52,024 nucleotides of DNA from JACJYC01 sp964558465 (GCA_964558465.1 CAZLEF010000047.1:1-52024); one strand, 5' to 3'; positions 1 to 8,448 are shown, counted from the stretch's first letter. Numbers and translations: made by a program. Notes: generated from the letters alone by a model not told the origin.

Positions 1-55
1 TCGAATCAATCGAATCAATCGAATCAATCGAATCAATCGAATCAATCGAATCAAT
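1..55. repeat. Tandem 9-bp array, cut by window edge
   Basis: Six back-to-back copies of TCGAATCAA fill the first 54 bases, and the array probably continues to the left. It stops three bases before the stop codon of the ArsC-like gene, so it lies at that gene's 3' end. The wording matches the arrays at 7567-7670, 10709-10920 and 14968-15066. Confidence 0.85.
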
Positions 56-57
56 TT

Positions 58-408
58 CTACCTCGCTTTCTTTTTCACAGTTTCCACCACCGAAGGCGCG
101 CTTCCGGCATACACTTCATCGCCGATCACAAACACTGGTCTTTTCAAAAAGGTGTATTCTTCCAGGATCAGCCTGCGAAAGTCGGCTTCGGTCAATTCCT
201 GTTTATCGAGGCCCCATTCCCGGTATTTAAGGGCGCGGCGGCTGAACAACGCCTCGTAGGAACCCACTTTTTCCTTGAGCCAGTCCAGTTGTTCCGGGGT
301 GATGCCTTCCGTTTTGATGTCCTGCATTTCGAAGCCCTTGCCGTTGTCCAGTTGTTTGAGGATGCCTTTGCTGGTGGAACAGGTGGCGAGGTGGTAGATT
401 TTTTTCAT
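58..408 (-). CDS. ArsC/Spx-family thioredoxin-fold protein
   Basis: Protein of 116 residues, the usual size for the ArsC/Spx/MgsR family of glutaredoxin-like proteins. The N-terminus (MKKIYHLATCSTSKGIL) has the family's cysteine after the first beta strand, followed by S-T-S, so the second cysteine of the CxxC found in Spx and many relatives is absent. The C-terminal half has the typical 'FLKRPVFVIGDEVYAG' strand in which the conserved Arg and cis-Pro sit. I chose ATG 408 because upstream residues in this frame are low-complexity and unlike the family. Whether it reduces arsenate, acts on RNA polymerase or does something else cannot be told; no ars genes are nearby. It may be a single-gene unit. 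Confidence 0.8.
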   Translation of the reverse strand: MKKIYHLATCSTSKGILKQLDNGKGFEMQDIKTEGITPEQLDWLKEKVGSYEALFSRRALKYREWGLDKQELTEADFRRLILEEYTFLKRPVFVIGDEVYAGSAPSVVETVKKKAR

Positions 409-640
409 GGCGGCGGTTTTGGATGATAAACGCTGGAATGGGGTTTCGGGTTTGGGGGAGGGGCGGTTTTTGAGGGTTCGATATTTTGGACTCACCGACG
501 CAACACGGGTTTAACGGTCATCGGCCCAATGGAGAGGTCGCAATTCCGCGGAGGGGGATGAAATGATCAACACGCCGGAGAAAGCCCAATAAACCGGCGG
601 GCAGCCGTCTCTGTGTACGACGACCGGGGCAATATCCTGT

Positions 641-664
641 AGGCGAATTTCATGAAATTCGCCT
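641..664. repeat. Perfect 24-bp palindrome
   Basis: Bases 641-652 (AGGCGAATTTCA) are followed directly by their exact reverse complement, with no spacer. A loopless 24-bp palindrome is a good candidate for a dimeric regulator site or a recombination/repeat relic. It lies 30 bases beyond the serine hydrolase terminator and about 230 bases upstream of the ArsC-like start. Confidence 0.85.
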
Positions 665-693
665 GCTTCAAATCCATATCAAAATAAAAACAA

Positions 694-718
694 CCACGCA
701 GGCAGTTAGCCTGCGTGG
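694..718 (-). terminator. Intrinsic terminator of serine hydrolase gene
   Basis: CCACGCAGGC and GCCTGCGTGG form a perfect 10-bp stem with a 5-nt loop. Read on the minus strand, the stem is followed by a T-rich run (TTGTTTTTATTTTG). It begins 11 bases after the stop codon of the gene at 730-2007. Confidence 0.8.
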
Positions 719-729
719 CGCTGGTCCAT

Positions 730-2007
730 TCAATTGTCCGTGATTTTGATTCCTAAAAAGTCGGTGTAAAAAAGTTGGGTGAATTCCTGGAAATTGGCCA
801 TTTCCCCGGGGTTAGCCAGTTGGGTCAGTACAACGCCGACCACCTCGTTTCCGGGATCCATCCACCAATATGTGTTGGTGATGCCCGGCCAGATGCATGA
901 TCCTTTCGGGAGGTTAAAGAGGTTTTCAAAACGAAGGGGTTTGGGCTTCCAGTGCGCCGGATCGTTTACAATGGCAATGCTGAGCCCAAAATCCGTACCC
1001 GGAAAGACAGTATTGCCCACTTTCAGCGGAACCTGCGGCGGCAAACAATTCTGGAACATCATTTCCAGCGTTTCTTTTTTGATCAGCCTTTTTCCGTTGT
1101 AAACGCCGCCGTCGGCCAGCATTTGCGCAAACCTGAAGTAATCTTCGGCAGTGGAAACCATATTTCCGTTTCCGCGCGGGAATGCCGACTGGACGGGCTC
1201 TTTTCCCTCGGCAAGATGCAAACGGCCGTCCTTGAGGAGATAAATCGAACAAAACCGTTCCAGGTCTTCTTCCTGCACAATGAACCCGGTGCTTTTCATC
1301 TCCAGCGGCGTCAGGATTTTCTCCTGCAGAAAATCGCCGAAGTTCATCCCCGTGACGATTTCCGCAATGCGAGCCGCAATATCGTTGTTCATGGCGTAGT
1401 TAAACCCTTCGCCGGGCTGGTGTTTCAAGGGCGCATCCAACAGCAGGTTGACGTATTCCTCCAGCGTACGGGCCCGGGAAAAATCGGTTTGCTGCTGCTT
1501 GAAATATTCGTCCCCGCGGCTTCGGACGCCCGAAGTATGCGACAACAAGTGGCGCAGGGTAACGGGCCTGTTGAGATCCTTGAGTTTGCCGTCCGCTCCC
1601 AGTACTTTGACTTCCCTGAACCGGGGGAGGTATTTCGCCGCTTCGTCGTCGAGGCTGATCCTGCCTTCTTCGACCAGCAGGAGGAAAGCCGCCGTTGTAA
1701 CAGGTTTAGCCATAGAGGCGATACGGAAAATGGAATTAGGCCGCATCGGCTGGTTGTCTTCAATACTTTGATAACCGAAGGCCTTGAAGTAAATGATTTT
1801 CCCTTTGTGCGCGATCAGGCTGACGCCGCCGGCCAGTTTGTTTTCATCCACATATCGCTGCCCGGCATGGTCGAGCCGGGCTCCGGTTTCAGATGAAATT
1901 TCAAAAACGCCTCCATCGCTGAAGGCGTTTTTAAACGAATTATCCTGCGCTGCGCAGGTCAGATAGATGAACAGAATCCAGGCTGGAAACAGGAAGAACT
2001 TTTTCAT
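730..2007 (-). CDS. Beta-lactamase-family serine hydrolase, exported
   Basis: Protein of 425 residues with an N-terminal signal peptide (MKKFFLFPAWILFIYLTCAAQ). The class C beta-lactamase/EstB fold is shown by the nucleophile motif S-M-A-K at about residues 98-101 inside 'IFRIASMAKPVTTAA', by 'LRHLLSHTSGV' at about 153-162, and by the second catalytic Tyr in 'FNYAMNND' (about Y205). The Tyr is followed by A-M, not the x-N of true class C beta-lactamases. That resembles EstB-type esterases, so esterase or peptidase activity on a cell-envelope or dietary substrate is more likely than antibiotic resistance. ATG 2007 is chosen because it opens the signal peptide. It lies 62 bases downstream of the sigma factor gene on the same strand and may share its transcript. 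Confidence 0.88.
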   Translation of the reverse strand: MKKFFLFPAWILFIYLTCAAQDNSFKNAFSDGGVFEISSETGARLDHAGQRYVDENKLAGGVSLIAHKGKIIYFKAFGYQSIEDNQPMRPNSIFRIASMAKPVTTAAFLLLVEEGRISLDDEAAKYLPRFREVKVLGADGKLKDLNRPVTLRHLLSHTSGVRSRGDEYFKQQQTDFSRARTLEEYVNLLLDAPLKHQPGEGFNYAMNNDIAARIAEIVTGMNFGDFLQEKILTPLEMKSTGFIVQEEDLERFCSIYLLKDGRLHLAEGKEPVQSAFPRGNGNMVSTAEDYFRFAQMLADGGVYNGKRLIKKETLEMMFQNCLPPQVPLKVGNTVFPGTDFGLSIAIVNDPAHWKPKPLRFENLFNLPKGSCIWPGITNTYWWMDPGNEVVGVVLTQLANPGEMANFQEFTQLFYTDFLGIKITDN

Positions 2008-2069
2008 AACGGTCGGGTTACTGTACATTTTTCCTGTTAGACGTTCGGGGAACAAAAAACGGACGGAGC

Positions 2070-2876
2070 CTATTTTTTTGCCGATTCGGAATACGCCGGC
2101 ATCAGGGTGAGGAAATAGTGGTGCAAATCCGAACCGTCTGCCGTATCCGGGTCGATCTGCTGCACCAGGCGGGCGCGCAGGCTGTACAAATGGTCTTTCC
2201 TTTTTCCGCTTTTGAACGCTTCGTACATTTCTATTTTTTGCAAAGCCTCCTGTTGGTTTTGTTTGGGATTGAAGATATTGTTCAATTCGGTGCATTGGTG
2301 GCATACCCCGTTTTTGCTGACCAATGCGCATTTGCGGTCAAAAATATTCATCAGCAGGCTCCTTCCGCCGGCAATGGCGTGTTTTACCTTGCCTTCGGTG
2401 AGGGACAGGATCTCCATGATCTCCGAAACCTTAAATTCATAAATATCTTTCAGAATTACGGCCAACTGGTTTTCGATCGGCAGGGTTTTGGCCATGCAGG
2501 TAAAACAAAAATCGATATGCTCCCGGATCTCAAACCGGCCGTATTCCGATTCTTCGCTGAGCTTAACCATAAATTCCACCCTTTCCGGATTGGCATATGC
2601 GTCGCGGCGGGCATTCTCCTGGGCTTCTTCCGACCACCTTTTTTGGGCCCTGAAATGATCCCGGGCGAGGTTGGAGGCAATCGTGAATACCCAGGTTTTC
2701 AGGGAAGACCTCCCGAGGAACGATTGGATATGGGAAGCAGCTTTGATAAAGGTGTCCTGCAACAGATCATCGGCATCTTCCTTATTCCCCAAAATCCGGA
2801 GCAAAAACGCGTGAAGGTCGTTTTTGAAACCTAAAAATTCACTGTGAAAGGATTCCAGGTCGTTTTTTATTTCCAT
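2070..2876 (-). CDS. ECF sigma factor with cysteine-containing C-terminal extension
   Basis: RNA polymerase sigma-70 family protein of 268 residues. Region 2 is recognisable near the N-terminus ('DADDLLQDTFIKA', 'LKTWVFTIASNLARDHFR') and region 4 follows at about 130-175 ('VSEIMEILSLTEGKVKHAIAGGR'). A tail of about 90 residues follows, beginning with C-x9-C-x2-C (CALVSKNGVCHQC). This places it among Bacteroidota ECF factors with a C-terminal extension, which may sense redox or metal through the cysteines (inference). No anti-sigma gene is adjacent. Its ATG shares one base with the TAA of the upstream gene (TAATG), so the two are probably translationally coupled. Confidence 0.88.
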   Translation of the reverse strand: MEIKNDLESFHSEFLGFKNDLHAFLLRILGNKEDADDLLQDTFIKAASHIQSFLGRSSLKTWVFTIASNLARDHFRAQKRWSEEAQENARRDAYANPERVEFMVKLSEESEYGRFEIREHIDFCFTCMAKTLPIENQLAVILKDIYEFKVSEIMEILSLTEGKVKHAIAGGRSLLMNIFDRKCALVSKNGVCHQCTELNNIFNPKQNQQEALQKIEMYEAFKSGKRKDHLYSLRARLVQQIDPDTADGSDLHHYFLTLMPAYSESAKK

Positions 2877-3598
2877 TACTGAAGGTGTATTTCTTTAATG
2901 TCAATCCATACCAGGGTGGGAAAGGTGTTGGAACCGCCGTCGGATTTTCTGGGCAATACTTTCCTGGACATAGGGAATACCAGGCCGTTGACCGTTCTGA
3001 AATCGCTGCAATAATGTGCCGCCCTGGCCCAGGAGGCAAAAACTTCGGGGTCGTAATCCTGGCGCCGGAGGAGGTAATTGCCGTCAAAATAAAAGGTCTG
3101 GTCCTTTCCGTGGGTCGGGAAAGATTCCGGGAACTCCACCTTTAACCTCGACCAGGTTTGGCCGTTCTCCTGCCAGGGATCAATTTCCCGGGCCGATACG
3201 CCTTTCATCGCCAGCAAAAACGGGGTGTTCAGATAGTTCCAAACGGCGTATCCTGCAAAATACAAAAGATCGAGATTATCCCAATAAATTTGCCGCCGAA
3301 ACGAATTCATCGCCTCCCTTGGATGGGCCCTTTCTTTCTGTTTTTGCCCGTCAAGCCTTTCGATCCAGACCTGTTCGGGGGTGAAAACGCCCTGCATGCC
3401 CCGGCCGGGGTAATTTTCAAAAACCGCCATCGGCGTTTGAAGGGAAACGGTTATAGTCCTGACGACCGAACCCTTCCGGTTCCACCTGGCTGCAAATGCC
3501 AGGCCACCAAACCGCAACCGGACAACAATGCGCTGGAAAGACTCCCACCGGGCGAGCGACCCGTGCGCCTGCAATACCTTTTCCAGTAACGAAACCAA
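2876..3598 (-). CDS. Conserved protein of unknown function, coupled to sigma factor
   Basis: Protein of 240 residues without a signal peptide or membrane segment. It is rich in aromatic residues and has distinctive stretches such as 'DLLYFAGYAVWNYLNTPF' and 'TFYFDGNYLLRRQDYDPEV'. It resembles uncharacterised proteins found in several phyla and I know of no assigned function; a lipid- or ligand-binding beta-rich fold is a guess. No in-frame ATG exists before an upstream stop, so the start is taken as TTG 3598, with moderate certainty. The TAATG overlap with the sigma gene suggests that the product is needed with that sigma factor, as target or regulator. Confidence 0.65.
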   Translation of the reverse strand: MVSLLEKVLQAHGSLARWESFQRIVVRLRFGGLAFAARWNRKGSVVRTITVSLQTPMAVFENYPGRGMQGVFTPEQVWIERLDGQKQKERAHPREAMNSFRRQIYWDNLDLLYFAGYAVWNYLNTPFLLAMKGVSAREIDPWQENGQTWSRLKVEFPESFPTHGKDQTFYFDGNYLLRRQDYDPEVFASWARAAHYCSDFRTVNGLVFPMSRKVLPRKSDGGSNTFPTLVWIDIKEIHLQ

Positions 3599-3781
3599 TA
3601 TTATCGCTTTTTCTGATGATCGTATTCATATGTCTGACGGATCCCGGCCTGAAAACGGACGAAATGGCCATGCTGCCGGACATTTTACTTTGTCCGAAAA
3701 GTCCAATCACCGCGCTCTGCCAGGTTTTACCCCTCTCAATTTCCCAAATCCACCCTACCTTAGCCCCAAATTCCCAACCAT

Positions 3782-4651
3782 ATGCCCATTTCTCCTGCCG
3801 AACTGATCCTGAAAGAAGACGGTAGCATTTACCACCTGAATCTGCGGCCCGAACAGGTAGCGCCCCTGATCTTTACCGTGGGCGACCCGGAAAGGGTACC
3901 CAAAGTGTCCAAATATTTCGATGTGGTCGAGCACCGGGTGCAGAAACGGGAGTTTATTACCCATACCGGCCGGCTTGCGGGTCGCCCGGTCTCCGTGATC
4001 TCAACCGGCATCGGGACGGACAATATCGATATTCTTGTCAATGAAATCGATGCCCTCTTTAATATCGACCTGGAAACGCGTGAACCCAGGCCCCATCCAC
4101 AACCCCTGACCTTTATCCGGATCGGCACCTCGGGAAGCCTGCAAACCGACTTGCCGCTGGGGTCTTTCCTGGCTTCTTCCATGGGTGTCGGGCTGGACAA
4201 CCTGATCCAATATTATCAATACGAAGAGGACCCGCAGGAAAAACGGGTCAGGGAGGCTTTCACGACTTTCGCACGGGGCCATTTGCCGGTTGAACCCTAT
4301 GTGGCGGCCGGAAGCAAAATCCTGCTGGAAATATTTGACGACTGGAAACAGGGGCTCACCCTTACCTGCCCCGGATTTTATGCTCCGCAGGGCCGGCAAT
4401 TGCGCATGAAACCCCGGTTGAACTTGGGGTCGCTCCAGCGGTTTGCCGATTTTTCAGTGGCCGCACACCGGATTACCAATTTTGAAATGGAAACTTCCGC
4501 CCTCTACGGAATGGCCAATCTGCTGGGGCACCACGCCCTTTCGTGCAGCGTTTTAATTGCAAACCGCCTCGACCAAACCTTTTCATCGGATCCATATAGG
4601 GATGAAGAAAATCTGATCAAGGCGGTTTTGGAAAAGTGTACCCGGTTGTAA
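3782..4651 (+). CDS. Nucleoside phosphorylase (uridine phosphorylase-like)
   Basis: Protein of 289 residues of the PNP/UDP phosphorylase family, which cleaves nucleosides with phosphate to base and (deoxy)ribose-1-phosphate in the cytoplasm. Seen motifs are 'FTVGDPERVPKVSKYFD' (phosphate-binding G-D-P-x-R, residues ~31-47), 'VISTGIGTDNIDI' (~73-85), 'IRIGTSGSLQ' (~112-121) and 'TNFEMETSALYGMA' (~229-242, ribose-binding E-M-E). The phosphate and ribose sites look intact. The pattern is nearest uridine phosphorylase, but the base specificity is not certain. It is a lone gene, divergent from the sigma operon and convergent with the outer-membrane gene. A near-consensus -7 box, TACCTTAG (3756-3763), lies 19 bases upstream of the ATG. 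Confidence 0.85.
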   Translation: MPISPAELILKEDGSIYHLNLRPEQVAPLIFTVGDPERVPKVSKYFDVVEHRVQKREFITHTGRLAGRPVSVISTGIGTDNIDILVNEIDALFNIDLETREPRPHPQPLTFIRIGTSGSLQTDLPLGSFLASSMGVGLDNLIQYYQYEEDPQEKRVREAFTTFARGHLPVEPYVAAGSKILLEIFDDWKQGLTLTCPGFYAPQGRQLRMKPRLNLGSLQRFADFSVAAHRITNFEMETSALYGMANLLGHHALSCSVLIANRLDQTFSSDPYRDEENLIKAVLEKCTRL

Positions 4652-4770
4652 ATGGGGTTTCAGTGTTTCATGGTTTTTTACCCTCCGCAGCCTTAAGGCG
4701 AAGGAGGGCCCTCACCTCACATCCGACGCAGCCTCAGCCACGCCGCGGCGCTCTCACCCTCTCGCCCCTC
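4652..4770. repeat. Convergent gap with hairpin and CTC-rich words
   Basis: The gap between two converging genes begins with an imperfect hairpin (4681-4708: CCCTCC ... GGAGGG around the inner palindrome GCCTTAAGGC). It continues with a run of CTCACC/CTCTC words around GCCACGCCGCGGCGC. No T-tract follows the hairpin on either strand, so it is not a standard terminator. The style resembles the other word-array gaps in this window. Confidence 0.45.
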
Positions 4771-7566
4771 TCACCTCCTCCGGATCGCCCGCATCTCAAT
4801 GCCGCCGCCACCCTTGTTGAGCGCGCCGGAAAGGGCCCAGGTAAAGTTGATCATGAAGTACCGGCCCAGGGATACCGTTTTTTCCTCGTAGAATGAATTC
4901 AGGGTGCCGTTGCGCCGGATGCCGAGATTTTTGTTGAGCAAGTCGAAGGCCGTCAATTCCAGTTGTCCGCGGTTGTTGAACAGGTACTTGGAAATGGAAG
5001 CCTTCCAGATCGGAATCGCCTGATTGCCGCCAAAAGATTCTTTGGAATAGACCGTATAGTCCATGCTGGTCCCGACGCTCCAGGTTTTGGCCGGGATGAC
5101 GGTGATGTCTGCAAAGTAGACCTGATTGGAGAAATCCTGGTTCAGGTCGGAATTGTTTTTATAGCCCGTCCGGTCGTAGTTGATTTTTACGCCCCCCGAA
5201 AGGTCGATGATATCCTTATTTTTGTTTTCCAGGCTGATCTCGATGCCGGTCGACCACTGGTCGGTCTGGTTTTTGTCGCCGTTGAGCAGGAAAAAGCTGC
5301 GGCTGTTTCGCCAGTCGCCGCCGATGTTGAACCGGCTGTTGATAAAACGCAGGGGGGCGCCGAAGGAGATGTACCCGCCCCAGGAGGTGGCATGGTCGAG
5401 GTTGACGGGTTGGATGCGCTGCCGGAGCAAGGTGTCGATGCTCTGGGCGTTGGTGATGGGGTTGTTGATATAACTACCTTCCAGGGTGGCAAAAAAGTTA
5501 ACCTGCGAAAACTGGTCGAACAGGAAAAAATGCAGATTGCCCTGGTGCATATAGGCCGGTCGCAAGTCCGGATTGCCGGCATAAATATTCAGCGGGTCGC
5601 TGTTGTCTTCGATGGGCTGCAACTGTTCCAGGGAGGGCGCCTGGATATTGGTGTTATAATCGATGCGAAGACTTTTACCTGCGGAGAATTCGTATTCGGC
5701 ATTCAAGCCCGGCATCAGGTTCCAGAAATCTCTGGAGATCGGGGATTCCAGCGAAGCCAGGCGACCTCCCAGGCTGGATTTTTGCATGTGCAGGCTGGTA
5801 TTGAAATTGAAATTCTTTTTATTGTACCGGAACCGAAGCCCTGCCCGGTCGTAGGTATAATCCCGCCGGAATTGGTCGCTCAGTTCTTCATTCAGCAATT
5901 CCGACCGGGTAGACTCATCCAGGATGTCGTAGAAATTTTTGGCGTAGTCGTTGTTGTAATTTTGCCTGGAAACGTTGGCCTCGAGGAACTTTCCCTTGCC
6001 GACCGGCTCGGTAAAGGAAAGGGAAACGCTGTAATTGCCGCCGTTGTCTTCGGTCAACTGGCGCTGCCGGATGGTGTCTGCGACCTGGCCAAAGAACCGG
6101 TTTTCGGCCAGAAGGTGGCCCTGGCGGTCCTGGCGGCTGATGCCAAAACCCAGATCGGCCACAAAAGCCCTGCCTTTTTTGTCAAACCGGCGGCGATATA
6201 CCAGGCTGCTGTTGAAGCTGACCTGATCGCCCGCGGTCCGCCAGTCCTGGAGCCCTTCGTTGGTGGGCAGGTCGCTGTTTCGGAACGATTTGGTGTTGGA
6301 AAGGGAGGAGGAACTTCCGTCGTTAAAACTGAGGCCCGACCGGAAATGCAGTTGCGACATGGAATCCAGTTCCGTTTTGATGCCGAAGTTGAGCCGGTGG
6401 TTCTCATTCCGGCTGCTCAGGTTGCGGTTTTCATCAGAGGTGAAAATGTCGTTGTCCAGCCAGTTTTGTTTGAAGATCGTTCTGTCCTGGTCGTTTTGGA
6501 TGCGGTTGTAAAAATAACTGGCATTGACCTCGGTTTTTTTGCTCAGTTCATAGTTCCAGTTGAGGCCGCCGGCGAAGGAAGTTGCGATCCCGGAATTGTT
6601 GCCGAAGACGTCGAGGGGGATATCGGAATCGCTGCTGAGTTGCAGGCGTACGGCGCCGCCGCCGCCACTCATCATGCGTTGCATGCCGCCCATAAAATTC
6701 ATGTAATCGTTGATATTGAACCCTTGTTCGTTCACATTGTTGCCCAGACCCAGGATAGAAAACTGGGATTTGGGGTTGAACCGGTTGATGCTCGCCTTGC
6801 CCCTGAACCGTTCGTCGGTACCGTAACCGCCCTTGACGGATCCGAAGGCGCCTTTCTTTTTATCCGGTTTAAGCTGGAGGTTGATGGTTTTTTCCTTTTG
6901 ACCGTCGTCGACGCCGGTGAATTCGGCTGTATCCGATTTTTTGTCGTAGACCTGGACCTTGTCCACTGCGTTGGCCGGCAGGTTTTTGGTGGCCACCTGG
7001 GGGTCTTTCCCAAAAAACTCTTTGCCATCCACCAAAACATTCTCTACTTCCTTGCCCATCGCTTTGATGGAACCGTCGCGGCCGACCTCAACCCCCGGCA
7101 GTTTTTTCAAAAGGTCTTCCACCACTGCATTGGGCTGGGTTTTGAAGGCGTCGGCGTTGTATTCCAGGGTGTCTCTCCGGATGGAAAGGGGGATATGCTC
7201 GCTTTTGACCACAACCTCCGCAAGGTTGGCGCTGGCAGGCTCCATCGTCACTGATCCAAGATGGATGCTTTCCGTTGACACGGTCAGGTTTCTGGAAACC
7301 GGCGTGTACCCCACGAAGGTGATCTGCAGGATATAATCGCCGGGCGCAACCCGTTTGATCTGAAACAGACCTGCGTCATTGGTGATGCCGAAACTGACGA
7401 GGACGGAGTCGACGCCTTGCAACAGCACTACCGTAGCGCCTGCCAGAGGAGCGGCGGCAGAATCAACCACCGTACCCTCCACCAGCAGGTTGGATTTTTG
7501 ACCGAAAGCGGTCGCCGCGGAGAAAAATAAAAAAACAATAAACAGTCGGGTGAATTTGGGTATCAT
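4771..7566 (-). CDS. Outer-membrane beta-barrel protein, TonB-receptor-like
   Basis: Protein of 931 residues with a signal peptide (residues 1-22). A carboxypeptidase-regulatory-like domain (~28-110, 'VEGTVVDSAAAPLAGATV') is followed by a plug-like region (~115-215, 'VVEDLLKKLPGVEVGRDG', 'VLVDGKEFFGKDPQ'). A long aromatic-rich beta-barrel follows to the C-terminus. This is the architecture of the Bacteroidota 'outer membrane beta-barrel family' (OMP_b-brl_3), not a full SusC receptor. The end (ALNKGGGGIEMRAIRRR) is unusually basic for a barrel. It lies downstream of the GLPGLI gene on the same strand, 104 bp apart with a hairpin array between. The pair faces a two-component system and is the likely target of that system. 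The transported or sensed substrate is unknown. Confidence 0.85.
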   Translation of the reverse strand: MIPKFTRLFIVFLFFSAATAFGQKSNLLVEGTVVDSAAAPLAGATVVLLQGVDSVLVSFGITNDAGLFQIKRVAPGDYILQITFVGYTPVSRNLTVSTESIHLGSVTMEPASANLAEVVVKSEHIPLSIRRDTLEYNADAFKTQPNAVVEDLLKKLPGVEVGRDGSIKAMGKEVENVLVDGKEFFGKDPQVATKNLPANAVDKVQVYDKKSDTAEFTGVDDGQKEKTINLQLKPDKKKGAFGSVKGGYGTDERFRGKASINRFNPKSQFSILGLGNNVNEQGFNINDYMNFMGGMQRMMSGGGGAVRLQLSSDSDIPLDVFGNNSGIATSFAGGLNWNYELSKKTEVNASYFYNRIQNDQDRTIFKQNWLDNDIFTSDENRNLSSRNENHRLNFGIKTELDSMSQLHFRSGLSFNDGSSSSLSNTKSFRNSDLPTNEGLQDWRTAGDQVSFNSSLVYRRRFDKKGRAFVADLGFGISRQDRQGHLLAENRFFGQVADTIRQRQLTEDNGGNYSVSLSFTEPVGKGKFLEANVSRQNYNNDYAKNFYDILDESTRSELLNEELSDQFRRDYTYDRAGLRFRYNKKNFNFNTSLHMQKSSLGGRLASLESPISRDFWNLMPGLNAEYEFSAGKSLRIDYNTNIQAPSLEQLQPIEDNSDPLNIYAGNPDLRPAYMHQGNLHFFLFDQFSQVNFFATLEGSYINNPITNAQSIDTLLRQRIQPVNLDHATSWGGYISFGAPLRFINSRFNIGGDWRNSRSFFLLNGDKNQTDQWSTGIEISLENKNKDIIDLSGGVKINYDRTGYKNNSDLNQDFSNQVYFADITVIPAKTWSVGTSMDYTVYSKESFGGNQAIPIWKASISKYLFNNRGQLELTAFDLLNKNLGIRRNGTLNSFYEEKTVSLGRYFMINFTWALSGALNKGGGGIEMRAIRRR

Positions 7567-7670
7567 TTTGAAGTCAATTGATTGGAATGGACGATTGATC
7601 CGATTGATCCGATTATTGTCCCAATCGATTCAATCGTCCAATCGTTTCATTCGGATTAATTGTTATTGGA
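7567..7670. repeat. ATTGATCCG/AATCGATT word array with hairpin
   Basis: The whole gap between two co-directional genes consists of ATTGAT/CGATT words. Bases 7589-7606 and 7622-7639 pair at 16 of 18 positions around a 15-nt loop, so the transcript of the GLPGLI-barrel operon would carry a strong hairpin here. Confidence 0.75.
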
Positions 7671-8423
7671 TTATCCGCGTTTGATCCGGATCATATTCCC
7701 ACCGCTTTCCTTTTCCATCTCTTTGGTCTTCTCCTCCACGATTTTTTCAAATTCCTCTTTGGTCACTTTATCGCCTTTTTTGGGCGCTTCGATCGTTTCG
7801 GTTTCCGGCAAGGCGGGCGATACTTTTTTAGCAGTGATCACCCGTTTTCCGTTGTCAATATCGACTTCCAGGATCATACCTGGTAATTGACCGAACTCAT
7901 CCGGGCCATTGGAGGAAGGGATCTGTGTGGTGTACCAGGCGGTGACCGTTCGTTTGTCGTCCTGCAGTTCCGCTTTCTGGCAGGCGAAGCCCAGGATCTC
8001 TTTTTGTTCCTTCACCAATTTCCACTTCAGGCCGCCCAATTCGGTTTTAATGAGGAATTTTCTGCCCATGAAGTCTTTTTGTTCGGTCATCATTTCTTCA
8101 GCCAGGTTTTTGTAAGTCAGGTTTTCAGGCTTCATGATCTTGATCTGAATATTGGCGCCGCCGCTTTCAGCGCTCCAGGAGCCGCCGCCGGCTTCGCCAT
8201 CAGCTTCCTCGACATCCTTGAAAAGGGATTCATCGCCTTTGTAGTAAAGCGCTTTTGGAAAGGTTTGTTTGTCGGGGATCATCGCGCGCAAAGATTCGTC
8301 TGCGTCTTCCGGCAATTGGATATTCAGTTTTACCGCGTCTTCATAATAGATGACACCCTCCGTTGTCTGAGCGGCAGCGAGCAGGGGAAGGCAAAACATA
8401 AAGAGTAAGGCAGATTTTTTCAT
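7671..8423 (-). CDS. GLPGLI-family exported protein
   Basis: Protein of 250 residues with a signal peptide ending near 'LLAAAQ' (residue 19). It carries the family's name motif as 'QLPGMILEVDID' (about residues 178-189) and the upstream 'KEQKEILGFACQKAEL' and 'VTAWYTTQIP' blocks. The C-terminus is charged and coiled-coil-like ('KEEFEKIVEEKTKEMEKE'). The family is restricted to Bacteroidota, periplasmic, of unknown biochemical role, and often encoded beside an outer-membrane barrel and a histidine kinase/response regulator, as here. An insertion rich in Gly/Glu/Ser (~75-90) is unusual. It is probably the first gene of an operon with the barrel gene, from the minus-strand promoter at 8449-8456. 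Confidence 0.88.
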   Translation of the reverse strand: MKKSALLFMFCLPLLAAAQTTEGVIYYEDAVKLNIQLPEDADESLRAMIPDKQTFPKALYYKGDESLFKDVEEADGEAGGGSWSAESGGANIQIKIMKPENLTYKNLAEEMMTEQKDFMGRKFLIKTELGGLKWKLVKEQKEILGFACQKAELQDDKRTVTAWYTTQIPSSNGPDEFGQLPGMILEVDIDNGKRVITAKKVSPALPETETIEAPKKGDKVTKEEFEKIVEEKTKEMEKESGGNMIRIKRG

Positions 8424-8448
8424 TTTTCAATTTTTTGATTGTTCGCCA

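Larger units (their letters stand above)
409..729. other. Intergenic region with palindrome and terminator
   Basis: There is no convincing gene in these 321 bases. The region holds a 24-bp perfect palindrome (641-664) and the hairpin terminator of the serine hydrolase gene (694-718). A short plus-strand frame at 562-639 reads ...SVYDDRGNIL-stop, which resembles an RHS-type YD repeat, but it is too short to call. Confidence 0.6.

Noticed and set aside
562..639. Short frame ending SVYDDRGNIL, like an RHS YD repeat
   Set aside because: Only about 25 codons, no second repeat and no neighbouring RHS gene. A chance match is as likely as a remnant.
730..2007. Serine hydrolase as an antibiotic-resistance beta-lactamase
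   Set aside because: The second motif is Y-A-M and not Y-x-N, and the layout is that of EstB-type esterases and other family members without resistance role.
4963..7254. A 763-codon plus-strand open frame opposite the outer-membrane barrel gene
   Set aside because: It is the shadow of a long minus-strand gene with clear signal peptide, regulatory-like domain and barrel. The shadow has no recognisable motif and a low-complexity Val/Gly-rich composition.
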